Shown in pieces: positions 23,731 to 37,800 of a stretch of 64,000 nucleotides of DNA (positions are counted from its first letter, which is position 1; every line of letters begins with the position of its first letter). Under the pieces are notes generated by a model that was given only the letters and a program-made list of their open reading frames with translations, ran no database searches and was not told where the DNA came from. The DNA lies in contig NC_064037.1 in the NCBI RefSeq assembly GCF_932526225.1, positions 11,080,203-11,144,202 on the forward strand, in the 5' to 3' direction. The position numbers and the translations under genes are program-made. This DNA is from Nematostella vectensis. Its lineage: Eukaryota > Cnidaria > Anthozoa > Actiniaria > Edwardsiidae.

Positions 23731-23889
23731 TGAAGACGAAGCAGAATCAACAAAATTCTATGATCTTGGTAAAAACAAGAAACAACTAGAGAACCGCGTA
23801 AAGTTAGCGCGGAAACAAAAACATGGCTCGTCACGAGACCAAGTGAGGAACCAAGCCTCCACAGGTAACCCAAAAGGAGAAGGACGATA

Positions 23890-24660
23890 TACTGTGGCGA
23901 CGATGGTAATACGGTGGTGATAATGATAGTGATTGGATATGATGATGGTGATACGGTTGTGATAATGATAGTGATTGGATGATGGTGATACGGTGGTGAT
24001 GATGGTGATACGGTGGCGATGATGGTGATACGGTGGTGATGCTGCTGATACGATAGTATGCTAAGCAGCCGCTTTTAGGGCTTTTAGTGGCTGCTAAGTA
24101 GACTACTGATACGATAGTGGTGATAGTTATTAGATGATGATGGCGCTTGGGCGGATACAAAGGGGTGGATTGCGTGGATATCCACCCTCATGTTTGAGTA
24201 AAAAATATTGTAAGTCACTTTGTAAGTCACATTGTAAGTCACACTGTTTGTAGAAGATAAATGTCTGTGGGACGGGAGGTAATATCCATGTTCCTTTACC
24301 TGCTTTTTGCTGACGCGACAAATCCAATTCAGCGTGAAGTATTGTAAGATCTATGTTATGACCTACCAAGAATCGCTGGATCAGTTACAAGCCGTCTATC
24401 CGGCCATCATCCACCCCCCATTTTGAAAACCTGGATCCGCCCCTGTGGCGATACGGTTGTGATATGATGATGGTTATTGGAAGATGGTGATGGTTATACG
24501 GTGGTGGTGGTGACAGGGATTGGATAATGGTGATAAAGTAGTATTGGTTATTGAATAATAGCAATGGTGATGTGATGGTGATGAAGGTGATTATGGTAAT
24601 GAAGATGATGATGGTGAAAGTGGTAACAACGATTATGGTAATGGAGGTGGTGAGGGCGAC
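23890..24660. repeat. Imperfect GATGGTGATACGGTGGT microsatellite, interrupted
   Basis: Degenerate GATGGTGATACGG-type units occupy about 23890-24060 and 24440-24650. Between them (24140-24446) lies an unrelated segment with GGGCGGATACAAAGGGGTGG at one end and GGATCCGCCCCTG at the other. This looks like a decayed transposon inserted into the satellite. Confidence 0.65.
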
Positions 24661-24716
24661 AGCTCATAAGCCGAGCTTGCAAAGGCAATATTCTCTTAAA
24701 ATCAAGCATTGTAATT

Positions 24717-24731
24717 TTTATTTTTTTTATT
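24717..24731 (-). terminator. Overlapping polyadenylation signals of the cysteine-rich gene
   Basis: Two AATAAA hexamers on the minus strand, about 60 nt past the stop codon. Confidence 0.6.
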
Positions 24732-24785
24732 TCCCTTTCGTCTTATACAAATTAGATATCCCGGTATTGTTCATACTCCATGGCG

Positions 24786-25942
24786 TCAATGTCTGAGGCC
24801 GGCACGTGACAAGGACTTCCTGTAAGGTTGGCTAGGATTATCGATGTCGCATTTGCCTCCGTAGCATAGCAACGAATAACCATCACAGGTTGCCGCGCAT
24901 TCGAGATCATCAGAGCAATCTTTAGTGCCAACCCAATCACATCGCTCCTCCCGTTTCTCCTGCTTTGCAAGGGTCTTCCGGTAAGGTTGTCCAGGGTTGT
25001 CGATGTCGCATCTACCCCCGTAGCAAATCAACTGATACCCATCACAGGTCGCGATGCATTCGCCGTCATGTTGGCAATCTTTAGTGCCAACCCAATCACA
25101 TCGCTCTTCTCTTTTCGCCTGATTCATACAAACAAAAGGACATTCGTACCTTCTGCTCGCTGCATTTATAAAATCTATTTTAAAAGCTGCGGATCTTTTT
25201 ATAGGCTGTTAGAATTTTTACTGCCTTCTACCCCCATGTATATTTATCCCAGCTCTTGCCACTTGTCAGTGCTATTTTTATAGATAAATACAAGCAAGAA
25301 TAAATAAGTAGATGAATATATACTGTATTACTGTAATTTTAGAATACGAAACAAACTGCCACTGCGAGTAAAATATAATCGCGCGAGTAGCGAAGATAAT
25401 GTCATCAAGTAACTTACGCCTTGCTATGCCTGCACCAGAGGCAGCTCAAAGTTACTGTCAGCTTACATGCGCTGGTAGAATGTGGTAATAAAATAAAACA
25501 AGCGGATTGAATGTAAAAAGACTGCGGTAATAAGAAAAAATAGCATCAATGATTAATTGGACACTAATAGAAATTTACAGCATGTTACATGATTTCATAA
25601 AGTCTTTCAATCCTTATGTTACTTGACCGCCTGTGGGGAACGAATAAAACTGAAAGCAAAAAGTTGTCCGTTTCAGTTTAGTTTTACTTGGTGGTAGCGA
25701 TATATTTTCTTAGTAAAACGTATTTTTGCTTTAGGAAGTTTACTTGGAAAGTATAACCAAATGTCCAGCCCACTTATGCCATGAACACGTGCACACGCAT
25801 ATTTTCCTGGAAAACTTACCATGTTTCTTAGACTCAGACGTAGATTCTTGGTCTTGTATTTTGATTGGTGTTTTGATCGAGACTCTACCACAGAGGCAGC
25901 AATCAGCAGAACCACGACGCATATGACAAGCTTGAAGTCCAT
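24786..25942 (-). CDS. Secreted cysteine-rich precursor with two tandem domains (toxin-like)
   Basis: Two exons, 25942-25820 and 25118-24786, join in phase 0 to 151 aa. Residues 1-21 are a hydrophobic signal peptide, followed by a basic propeptide. Two near-identical domains follow, each preceded by a KREER dibasic stretch and each with six cysteines spaced C-x7-C-x5-C-x3-C-x6-C-x4-C. The spacer between them ends in KREER, so processing would release two mature peptides. The architecture fits venom or secreted peptide precursors of sea anemones. A relation to the type 5 potassium-channel-toxin/NvePTx1 group is a guess from general resemblance. Non-toxin secreted roles are possible. TATAAATA lies at 26024-26017, about 75 bp upstream of the ATG. 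The donor ATG|GTAAGT and acceptor ATCAG|GCG are good. Confidence 0.75.
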
Positions 25943-26016
25943 CTTGCCTCGGCCTCAGATTCACTGCACTGCAAGCCAAGTTGAGATTTAGTGACAAATC
26001 AACACCTTACGTGTAG

Positions 26017-26024
26017 TATTTATA
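26017..26024 (-). promoter_or_regulatory. TATA box of the cysteine-rich precursor gene
   Basis: TATAAATA on the minus strand, about 75 bp before the start codon. This places transcription start near 25990 with a short 5' UTR. Confidence 0.6.
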
Positions 26025-26029
26025 CTCAC

Positions 26030-29000
26030 AAAGAAAACACAGGCGGGATGTGGGAAAATAACACGATTAGGTTGAACCCTCACGACGCCAGTATATTTAA
26101 ATTGGCGTTTAACAAGCTACAAGACCTCTCCTGCGTTGTTAAACAATACAAGACCCACTCATCAAAGGCAATTTATATTTGCTTCGTGGCGTATCGTCGT
26201 AATCACTTTCTTCCGTCTCAATTGCAAATAAGGGAAAGAGATTGTTGGACTAGAATATGTCGCATTGCGGTTAGTGCTAGAGAAGATTTTTTTTCCACCG
26301 ACTTATAGTAAATCAAAGATGATAATGCAATCAATACGCCACTAAAATTGGGATATGTTACTGCGGTGGGGGCTTAGCGGGACAAGCTTTTGGACGATAT
26401 ATCCTCCCAAACCACTTTATCCAATGGCGACATCACTTTAAACGGGCCAGGGATATTGCGTGCTTAGTTGTATCTTAAGGGCTTGTGTGTCGTTGATTTA
26501 TTGGCTGCACGGTCTGATTAAAATGAAACTCATGTAGGGAAAACAGTAGGCTTGTTCTAGTGAAAAAAAGACGAGAGAATGGGACTTTTCAATCTTTCTT
26601 TCGATTTAAATAGTATCCTTTGTTAGGGGGTTAAAAATACAGAACTGAATGATTTAAAGAGATTCTGGTATTATATTGCTGCTACGTAAAATATCTGTAA
26701 AGCATTACACTCACTAAGGTTTCCGCAGTAACATTAACTTCTATCAGCATTAGCTTTTCTCAATTTTCTTCGGAGGCTCCTGTAGATTTACCAATCAGCC
26801 TATTAGTTACCCCACAATTATTACGAGGATTTATTTCAAACAGTATTCGTCAGTTGTGATGATAGACGTTGGGCTTAGCACGCACCACGGCAACGAGCGA
26901 CCTCCCGCGACCACCAACTCCATTGACCCGAACCCGCGCACATCTGCGGGCATTCTCAAGGAAATCAGAATGACATCATCATCAATATTGTACGGGGAGG
27001 CATGGAGCATTCTGGAGGCTTGAGGCCTCTGTTTTGTATCAACGCAAAAGAACGATATTGTAAAAAGAGTTTTGGCCTTTGGCAAGACATATTACTCGAT
27101 CCTTCAACGGAGCTCCACTTCGAGAGTTCGAGTTATCGATGTATAAAAAGGAATCTAAAAAAAAAAATTTCGAGTAGCGGGGTGTTGACTTATCAAGGGT
27201 TCAAGTTATCGGGATACTTCTTCTGTAATGAATGGATTAATGAATGAATGAATCAATTAATCAATGAATGTCTTGCCATTTGCGTATTTTTTTTTTCGTT
27301 TTTTTTTTTGTTTTGGCTTTTTTCAGTGATTTGGATTGGGTATGGTTTGTGTCATTCTGAAAATTCCGTCTTCTTTGCTTTTCAAAGTCACAATATTAGT
27401 TATCGTGATCAAAATGAAATTACAAGCTGTTGCGCTGTGTTAGCCCGAAAGCCAGCAGCTAAAGTTTGGTTCTCTGGCTATCGTCATTTGAATTTTGAGC
27501 TTCGAACGAGTCCGCTAAAATGCATGGTGCATTTTGATGGGGTATTTCATTTTTTCAGACATAGCTTTTTATAAGAGTGGATACTCTAATATATATCAAT
27601 AACAAGAGCAGGCGATGCCTGGATATATAACTTTTCTAAAAGATTACGAAATTTAGGTATGGGCGACACAGGGGAGAATATGTTAAAAAGTAAAAAATAC
27701 TCTCTTTAAAAAAAAACCTCGAGAAGATACCAGAACTTCTCAAGTTCACTTGAGCAGCATTGCTAAAGTAAACCGAAGAACGATCAGGGTGCATACTAAA
27801 AATACCTCGACTTACGATGATAAATCATTTTTCCGCAAACAAGTGATGGTTTGTGTTTGGGATGTCTCGTTAGAGAAAAAAATATCGTGAATTTGAAAGC
27901 AATTCAGACAAAAAAAAACATGAAATAAACGGAAGCCAAAAAGAGAGACTACTCGTGAAGACTGGCGGTATTCGTACAGTCACAATGTTAGAAACCTTCG
28001 ATCAGAAAATTTCCCTAACTCAAGCGTTGTCCATAGAAATTGAAAAAAAGAGAACCGATGTCCAACCATGAAAAATATTCGACTTCCTATAAAGGATATT
28101 TACAAAAAAAAAACGAAAAAAAGAAGTAAACTTAAACTTACCCTCAAAAAATGATTTCGTTTTCTTGATACTTCTTGAGAAAAGCGCGACTGAATTAAAG
28201 AAAATTTGAACTACCAGTTCTTCTTAGCCATGAATTATCTTGAGCGTGAGTAGTGATTGGGTGATAAATAAATCTTTTGAGATTTCTAAACCAGCTGAAA
28301 GTTTCAATAAAGCAGATAAAATCATGAGATAAGTTATGTGTTTGAATATGCCGAATGAAGACAGGCAAAAGGCTCTCGCCTTCCGTTTGTTGAGGGCACT
28401 ATCAAAACTGTTCTTATTGAAGGAGATAAGGTGGCAAAAGCTAAATCAGGAATGCTGCTTCTGGCGAAGAGTACTAAAACTCAACGAGCAACTAAAATGA
28501 TGGAAATCTCAGAGCCGCTGGAAACAGTCAATCAATTAAATAAAGCCCTGATGAAGACTTTGTTTGGTGGTTTTATGTTTGGATTGTTATTTCGAAACAC
28601 ATGATGTTTTTTGATAGTAGGCTGAGCACAATAAATCAAACGAGACGGCCTCGGGTGATTTGTTTGAGGAAAACCACATGTCATGGCTTTGTTAGCCGTA
28701 GTTTTCGTAGGGATTTGTACATGGGAAGTTTGGCGTTTGTTTGAATAACGTTTCATATCCAAGAAATTATGTCATGGACGGAAACTCGGAGCAACTCTAG
28801 TATGTAAACATCAAGATTATCTCAAAATCGCATCGTTTTACGGAGCTATTACACTGTGGTTATACAAACAATATTCGTTTTAAATTCAGTAAATTGAAAG
28901 CCCGATAGTTGTAATGACTATTGTCGCTATGTATCGCAACAAAAACGGAATCATTGAGACCTGAATCAATAATTAATCTATCTTGTTTTCCACACAGGTG

Positions 29001-31430
29001 TGGTCCTACAGCTTTATGTTTCCAGAAAAATATTTGCACAAGCTCTTTTGGGGATTATCACTAAAGATATATGCGATGAAAGGATGAAAATGTGAAACGC
29101 ACTAAGAAGCTAAAAGGCTGTTAGCGTTAATCCAAAATACGTCGATTTATTAATTAACGATGTCAGAACTCCATTCTACCTTTTTTAATCGATACAGTTA
29201 AATTTCAAAATCGAGTGGTGTTTGTGGCAAAATAAAATACTCTTCTTACAACAATTATTTCATAATTTGAGGAGTTTTGTTCATTTATAACTCAGCACTA
29301 ATATCAATTTGATTCTTCTCATAAATCAAATTATTATGAGAAAAGAAATACTTAGAAATCCTTGGTAAAAAAGATAACATTTTAGGCGCCTGTCTTTTTG
29401 GCTATGGTGGAAAGAAAAGTCTTCTTCAGTGAAAAATCAATTTCTACATTAATCAATAACAAAAAATGTAGTTGAAAAAGATAGAATATCCATGTAAAAA
29501 TACATTTCTCATTTCTTAGATTCGTAAGTGTGTTTGCATTTGTTACATCTTTTGTTAGAGAGTTTGACCACGAAAATGGGAAAAATGAAATCTTTAGCTT
29601 ATCACAGAACAGCTAAATTTAACATCAAGGTCATTTTCGAGTCCATAAAAGTGATTATTATCGCAATAGGCGAGGGAGCCTGGGGTGTAGATGCTAACAA
29701 ACAATTTATCGTCACAGAATATTAATGTCACTACACTCTTTTTTCATAAGAACGTCCAGCCTGAGTTTTAACCAAACTTTAAGAACACACTAAGAACATG
29801 CCGAGGCTCGGATGGCAGAAAAAAAATTGTTTTTTACTCCTGATGCGTTCTAAAATGCAAAATCAAATTGTGCTCATAGTAACAACATTATTTTTGCTAT
29901 TAATCATTAGTATAATTTTTTCCTAATAATTCATTGGGTATTATATTATTCTTATAACACTAAAATTTAAGAACATCGTTAAGAACATATTCAGCGTTAA
30001 AATGCCCCAAAAATAAGAACGGTCCAGCCTCAACTGAAAATTAGACGTCCTTATAAAAAAGAGTTTATTGGCGAAAAGCAAACTATTAGAAAAAAGACAA
30101 GTGTCTTACAAATCAACTTTGAGATTCTCAATTTTTTCGTCTTTGAAAAAAAAACCTCAGTGGATACTCCCTTATTTAAGACTGTCAAAAAATTATACTG
30201 AATGAATAAAAAAGGCGAACATAAGCGATACTTTTTATCACGTGCGACAACGCATTAAATATGAAAAAAATACATATATCGCTACACTTGCTAGAAATTT
30301 AACATAATTATTCTCATGGTTCACTGAGCCGTGAAGGATTTGTAAATGATATTCTAGGATCATAAAACCCTGCAATCAAAACGAGAAAGAATCCACAGAA
30401 CACATTTCATTAAAAATCTAATATACCTTTGGTTGAAAGTTTGTCGTCGGTTCTGGCGAGTTTGTCGTTCGCGCGCGAAATGGTATAAACCTGTTAGATG
30501 TTTTGGGCTAACAGAAAGTACTCTAAATGCTCTCAAAGCCTAACCCCTAAATGGGCAAAATTAGAGCTAAATACCTAAACACCAAAACCTCTTATTGAAA
30601 AGTCACATTACCTGTCAGTTTGTTGATGAATGGAGTCTATTCTTGAGTTGCTAAGGCGTTTCTAGAAAGCTCTCCGTACTAAGTGCAAGGTTACGTTGTT
30701 AATTATGTTATTGCTTTATACCCCTTATCCTGCTGAGGTTTCTGCTGTGCTCCTTCTTAGCAGCATTAAGAATCATCTAGTGAACATTATTCTTTGCCAT
30801 TATTGTCGAAATTTATGGAGAATTTGGAATTAATCCTGATATTTGACCACAACAATAAATCAGATTATCAGAGGTGAAAAATGATGGGAAACAAAAGATA
30901 AGAGCTTTTTTGGAGCATAAGATCTGATAGTGAATAAATTAGCAGATTTGGGGAAGAAATCAGAGCCCGTGTCCTACGAAACTCTACGGTTATCGAGATT
31001 TCTTGCTAGCAGCAAAACTAATGGCTATCATGCATTTTTAACTCCATTTATAAAAAAATTACGTCAATTACTTATGACCAATTGTACTCGCTTTAATTAA
31101 TGGTGTCATTAAAACCCACAAAAATAAATAAAATTTACTTTGCTAACAAATATTTGCACAGCGCACACGCCTCTAGTTCTGATATAGTAGGATAGATACT
31201 CGTGGACACATTTTCTGCTTTTAATTTCTCAGATTAATATCCGATTTTTGTCCGGACAGAATTACGATATACAACAAGACCATAGCTTTCTGCCTATGTA
31301 CAAATTGAATAACGCGCTAACTGAGCAAAGGTATTTACAAACCAAAGAAAATAGCTTTATGAATTAAAAATGCCAACCATTAGCTAACCATTGCATTCCA
31401 CACACACACTCAAAACCTCTGAAGTGCTGT
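26030..31430. other. Gene-poor intergenic stretch
   Basis: Mostly AT-rich sequence with poly-A runs and a small GAAT microsatellite near 27230-27265. No multi-exon gene could be built. Two isolated open segments deserve mention: minus 26955-26850, a GC-rich frame ending AAVVRAKPNVYHHN and stop; and plus 28372-28603, beginning RLPFVEGTIKTVLIEGDK. Neither has convincing splice partners. Confidence 0.5.
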
Positions 31431-31431
31431 G

Positions 31432-31622
31432 TACACTAGCGAAGGAAGCTAGTGCGAAGGCGTAAGGTGCTTACTGAGAGAAGGAGACGAAAGCGTATGA
31501 AGCGGTGAAGTAATGGGACGGCGCCTTTCCCCCATTTGCATCCCCTTCGTGTTAACTTGCAGACAGACATAAGCTCTTATGTCTTCACTGCCTTCTCTGT
31601 CTCCGTTTCTTTCGCTAATGTA
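31432..31622. mobile_element. MITE with TACACTAGCGAAGGAAGC-type TIR
   Basis: The left end TACACTAGCGAAGGAAGC and the reverse of the right end (TACATTAGCGAAAGAAAC) match at most positions and bound 190 bp of GC-richer DNA, just past the WD40 gene. Confidence 0.6.
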
Positions 31623-31841
31623 GAGCAAGCTTCAGGCAGAGTTGAATAACTTATGGAGCATTCACACTGCAGAGAAACAGGGGCAAGTTGTCAATGTGAA
31701 AGTAACGTACAAACTTTATGCTACGAAGTACTTTTAGTTTCCCTTCAAGGCAATTTCCAGTCATTTCTACTTGGATAATTAGAAACTCTCCGCTAACTTG
31801 GACTTGACTCCACTGTTTCTCAGTTATTCTCTGTACTGGTA

Positions 31842-34800
31842 TTATATCCGCTTGGAGAAGTAAATAAAGTTATCTGTGCCAGCAGCCATGATGGGATGAG
31901 GAGAGCGTCTGGCGTGGTCCACGGTGTACACGGCACGTGGGAGGTCAACCACTCGGCCCAGAGTCTGGCGAGGTAGATAACAATAGTGAGAGAAAAAAAA
32001 GCCTGATGTTGATTGATGGGATTTCAGCGCATACATGACTAAGCAACGGTTGACTAAGTGAGATGGGAAGAAACTGGCTGCAATCCGAGCCAAAACTAGT
32101 TGACCCCTTAACCAGTTAAGCTATACCTTCACAAAATCCCATGTCTAGCAATCATGTGCGCCACACAATTATCCCCCCCCACCACCTCCAATGTTGGTTC
32201 GGGGGGGGGGGGGGGGGTGTGAAAGGGAAAGATGGGCGTGGCTGACAAGAGGTTAACAGGTTTACACCCATTCGTACCAAAAGAGGCACCGATTTTGCGA
32301 AATCGGTCAACCAGTTTTGGCGGAAGCAAAGGAGTAAATGAGTGAGTGTGGAAAAAAGTGTTCAAGAGGGCGTACAATTAAAAGAGCAAGCGAGAAACCG
32401 AGTGAGCGGGAAAAAAAGTGGCTGTGCCTAAGTGATTATATCATTTATGAAGAAATAAGTGATCCAGAGAACGAGCAAGATAAAGCAAGTAAAAGCCAAC
32501 ACCTACGTGATATGTAGCCTGGTCGATTAGTCTCATCATGTTGTTGTCGCTACCACCAGCTATGATGCCCTCTGAGCCCTGCCACTGCACACTGTACAGC
32601 TTAACACACATACAACACAGTCAATATGATGTCATCAGAGCCCTGTCCCTGAACAGCTTAACACACATACAACACAGTCAATATGATGTCATCAGAGCCC
32701 TGTCCCTGAACAGCTTAACAAACAAACCACAGTCAATATGATGTCATCAGAGCCCTATCCCTGAACAGCTTAACACACATACAACACAGTCAATATGATG
32801 TCATCAGAGCCCTGTCCCTGAACAGCTTAACACACATACAACACAGTCAATATGATGTCATCAGAGCCCTATCCCTGAACAGCTTAACAAACAAACCACA
32901 CAGTCAATATGATGTCATCAGAGCTCTGTCCCTGAACAGCTTAACACACATACAACACAGTCAATATGATGTCATCAGAGCCCTATCCCTGAACAGCTTA
33001 ACACACATACAACACAGTCAATATGATGTCATCAGAGCCCTGTCCCTGAACAGCTTAACACACATACAACACAGTCAATATGATGTCATCAGAGCCCTGT
33101 CCCTGAACAGCTTAACACACATACCACAGTCAATATGATGTCATCAGAGCCCTGTCCCTGAACAGCTTAACACACATACAACACAGTAAATATGATGTCA
33201 TCAGAACCCTGTCCCTGAACAGCTTAACAAACAAACCACACAGTCAATATGATGTCATCAGAGCCCTGTCCCTGAACAGCTTAACACACATACCACACAG
33301 TCAATATGATGTCATCAGAGCCCTGTCCCTGAACAGCTTAACACACATACAACACAGTAAATATGATGTCATCAGAGCCCTGTCCCTGAACAGCTTAACA
33401 AACAAACCACACAGTCAATATGATGTCATCAGAGCCCTGTCCCTGAACAGCTTAACAAACAAACCACAGTCAATATGATGTCATTAGAGCCGTCCCTGAA
33501 CAGCTTAACACACATACAACACAGTCAATATGATGTCATCAGAGCCCTGTCCCTTAACAGCTTAACACACATACAACACAGTCAATATGATGTCATCAGA
33601 GCCCTGTCCCTGAACAGCTTAACACACATACAACACAGTCAATGATGTCATCAGAGCCCTGTCCCTGAACAGCTTAACACACATACCACACAGTCAATAT
33701 GATGTCATCAGAGCCCTGTCCCTGAACAGCTTAACAAACAAACCACAGTCAATATGATGTCATCAGAGCCCTGTCCCTGAACAGCTTAACAAACAAACCA
33801 CAGTCAATATGATGTCATCAGAGCCCTGTCCCTGAACAGCTTAACACACATACAACACAGTCAATATGATGTCATCAGAGTCCTGTCCCTGAACAGCTTA
33901 ACAAACAAACCACAGTCAATATGATGTCATCAGAGCCCTATCCCTGAACAGCTTAACAAACAAACCACACAGTCAATATGATGTCATCAGAGCCCTGTCC
34001 CTGAACAGCTTAACAAACAAACCACACAGTCAATATGATGTCATCAGAGCCCTGTCCCTGAACAGCTTAACAAACAAACCACAGTCAATATGATGTCATC
34101 AGAGCCGTCCCTGAACAGCTTAACACACATACAACACAGTCAATATGATGTCATCAGAGCCGTCCCTGAACACAAACCACTGTACACATAGCACAGTAAA
34201 TATGTTAACATGTATATATATAGGCACAAAGATATCACGCATCCATATACCACTCAGTCACAACAATATTATAGCCAAACACTTTTCCAATAGTCACTTT
34301 TATAAGTCCCCTGTGCACCTATTGGTATGCATCTGGCAGGCAAAGTTTGTAGTAAAACTCAGACTTGACTTAATTGGGTGTGGAAGTCAAGCAGGCTGTC
34401 ATACCATGGATGAGTTGTAGTCGTGTTGAATGCTCTTGATCATCTTGCCACTACCATAGTCCCAGATCTGAAGGGTGTCATCCTTACGCCATGACCCAGT
34501 TAGGATATTGAAATTCATGGGGTGGATGTCCAAGGCATCACCACAAATGTGAGGACCAAAAATCTTCCTGAAAATACAAGATAAAAAGAAGAGCTGTTGG
34601 AATGACAGCTATCTAGCATACATCATCATTTTTGTTTGAACATAAGGTCCTGGAATAAAATACATAAGACCCCCCCTTTCTTATGGTTCACCTTTGCCAT
34701 TTATTAGCATTGAAAACATTGTCTAGAATTACTCTTCCTTATTTTTATCCCACAAGGTAAACTGTAGTGTTTGTTAAGGTAAAGAGTTCCCATCACAGTA

Positions 34801-37800
34801 AGAAATGAGTCTGCTGACACTATTTGGGCCAGTCTTTTATACCAGAGCAGGGTGTTTAAAGGGGTTGTGATATTGAGCCCACGGAACCACTCCTGGCAGT
34901 GCATGTTGATAGAGGAAAGAAGGCACATATAGCAATACAGATTGTTCTTTACCTTATAGAATGTTTGGCGTCAACTCTTGTGTCCCAGTACTGAAAGATC
35001 AAATTGAAAATTTTAATGACACCAGCTAGAGTTACAGTACTACTGAAAGACCTCTTTTCTGGATATGAAAACTGAACAATACCACTATCAAAAATAGGAA
35101 AGGCATAGTGCCTTGATTCATGGATGCTCATAACACACAAATATAATAACAGAATATGTTTTTTTTCGAACAAAGGATTTATCTTAAAAGCAAAACCATG
35201 CTGAGTTACAAGACTTTAACGTAGGGGAAGAACCTTTTGTTTTTGTTTTGAATGTTAAGAACTCCCATCATTTTGAAAAATATAACTTACCCAGCATTGT
35301 TTGATATCGTAGAAATATAATTGAGTCAATTTTATTGTAGGATGGATTGAATTTCAGCATGATTCAAACGGATTTAATTCACATGCATGGGTTTTCATAG
35401 CCTACAAAACCACTGGCTTTAAGGAATGGTGTACCTGTACAGTATCATCCCAGCCACCAGAGAGAAACACATGGTCCTCTCCCGGTACAAACTGTACCGA
35501 GAATACCCTACTCATGTGGCCATCCATCACAAGGTGGGATGTGCTGAAAGAGAAATGCTTTGAATGAGCACAAGTCTAAATGACAACCATTGTATTTCTT
35601 TTTTATGCTAGAAATTTTAATAACTGGGCTTTTGGCAGTCAAGACAAAAGACTCTCCTTCTTTCTATGCCTAGGGACCTTGAAAATAAAGCTGATATCTT
35701 GAAACAAGAAATCAATTTGCAAGTAAAAAGCACTGAGTTATAACACTCCCAAGTAAAAAAAAAAAACATGATAAGCTTCTTTGCTAGAATGTGTAATGTA
35801 GCAAAAACAAACTAAGACTTACATTATAACTACTATTATGCTGTACTATTATATTATATTTTGCTACCTTGCTAATTTATTTATAGTTATTACCTAGGTA
35901 GCTTATTAACATCATTGCTTCAACAAGACTACTAGTAGAAGTTGATTAACTACAATTCTCAAGTATTAAAAACATATGTTAATGTGATCTGTGTTTTTTA
36001 GTCAATATCATTAATCCAATCACTTACACATCATTATTCAAAGATGTAATACCATATATAATTCTGAAGGAGATTATAGCTTAATAACTTTGACTTGCTA
36101 AGTATTGCCTAAGAGGTTGGGTATGATAGCTGATTACGAGGGATTTGCATGATATGGGCTTGTTACATGTATTACCTTGGCTGAAATGTACTGACAGTTT
36201 GTTTTGTTTTCTCGTCATATAGAAAGATCTTAGTGTCTGAGCCAGACGTCACAAATCTATCAGCAGAGAAATTGATAGAGCAGGCTAACACTTGGCGTCC
36301 TTCCTTTTGAGTCGAGAGGCATTTGCTTGTAGAGGCGTGCCAGTGCTTCACACATCCATCTGCATCTATTAATAAAAAAAAATTTTTCTATAATTCAACG
36401 CTTAATTCAGTACATGGATATTTAACATGTTGTCTTCCAAATGACCTCAATCAATAAACAATGTGACACAGGAGATCCATAAAAACACATCATCATCAAT
36501 GTTTAGGAGGTATCCATTAAACACCCCAAGGGGGTGAGGGGGAAGATATTGAGGAGGAGCTCTGGAAATTTTTAAACTCCCAAATATAGGTCTCCAAAAT
36601 AGGGGGCCCTCTAAGGCCCTACTTTTCAGCATATATTTTTAGTGATATGAATATTTGTAGCACAAATAAAAATTACACATTCAGCCGAAATTTCAATGAA
36701 TTTAATATATCCATCCTTATGAATCATAAAGAGATTTCCAGCTTTCAAACTATGGCTTATAAGACATAACAGCTGGATTCCCTGATATGCCTGAGCCAAG
36801 ATAAACAAAGCCTTGCTGTTGCCACCACTATGTATTTAAAGAAGGATCACAAAAATGCAGGTACCGATACTCAGGGGGGAGGGCATCTGCACCACCCCCC
36901 CCCCAAGATATTATAAAGGTTCACTTTTGAGGCTAAGGATTAGACAAAATACCACACACAACAAAAAATTATCTAAACATTTCTACAAATAAAATAAAAA
37001 TAGAAAGTTTGAGGTCATATTGCAAAAAAAATTACAGGAAGATTTATCAGAGATTCGATATTACATCTGAGTAATGGTACATACATGGGGGATAAGAGTT
37101 CTTCTTTCAATTAAAAGTAACAGGAATGCCAGTCTGAAAAACTACTACTACTATGATACAAAATAATCCTGCCATCAAAATAGCTATTAAGACAGAAAAA
37201 ACATACACTTAGACATTGCAAGTCAAGAATAATAAATCATAATTGCTGTTGCTTGTTTTAGACTCTTTGATTTGTATCCTCCTATAAATGGCGGATTTAA
37301 AAACAACATTTCTCCCAGATAGCTCTAAGAATGGTTTGACTGCAACTCCTAAAAGATGGGAGTCCAAATAAGAAATAGAAAGGACCCCTGAGGGCCAGAT
37401 CTTATGCTGTACTCATTGAAATACATTGTATTTGTTCACATAGTAGCTGAGCAACAAAATGGCAGACAGCCTAATTCCTAACTTCCCCTGAAACTCGAGG
37501 GTTTTCACACAATAATGAGAAAAAAATGGGTTTCTACGGATGAACTTTCGAAGGATGAACTTTCATGAGAAAGAAAACACACTGAAAACAATAGGGTATG
37601 TAGCAAATGTGATGTTTTGGTGGGAAATAAACCAATCAGTTTGTTCTGTGGCTTACAATACACATTTTAGTGTGGGCGGTATTTCACCTTGGAAGCCATA
37701 TTCTTTTATTAATTAGCATTTGTTAGCATAATATAGCTAAAGGCACTTATTATCAGAATGTGTCCCACACAAGGTTGATTTTTGAGCATTGTTTTTATTT

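Noticed and set aside
32600..34190. CRISPR array
   Set aside because: Units are contiguous with no unique spacers, and the context is a eukaryotic intron.
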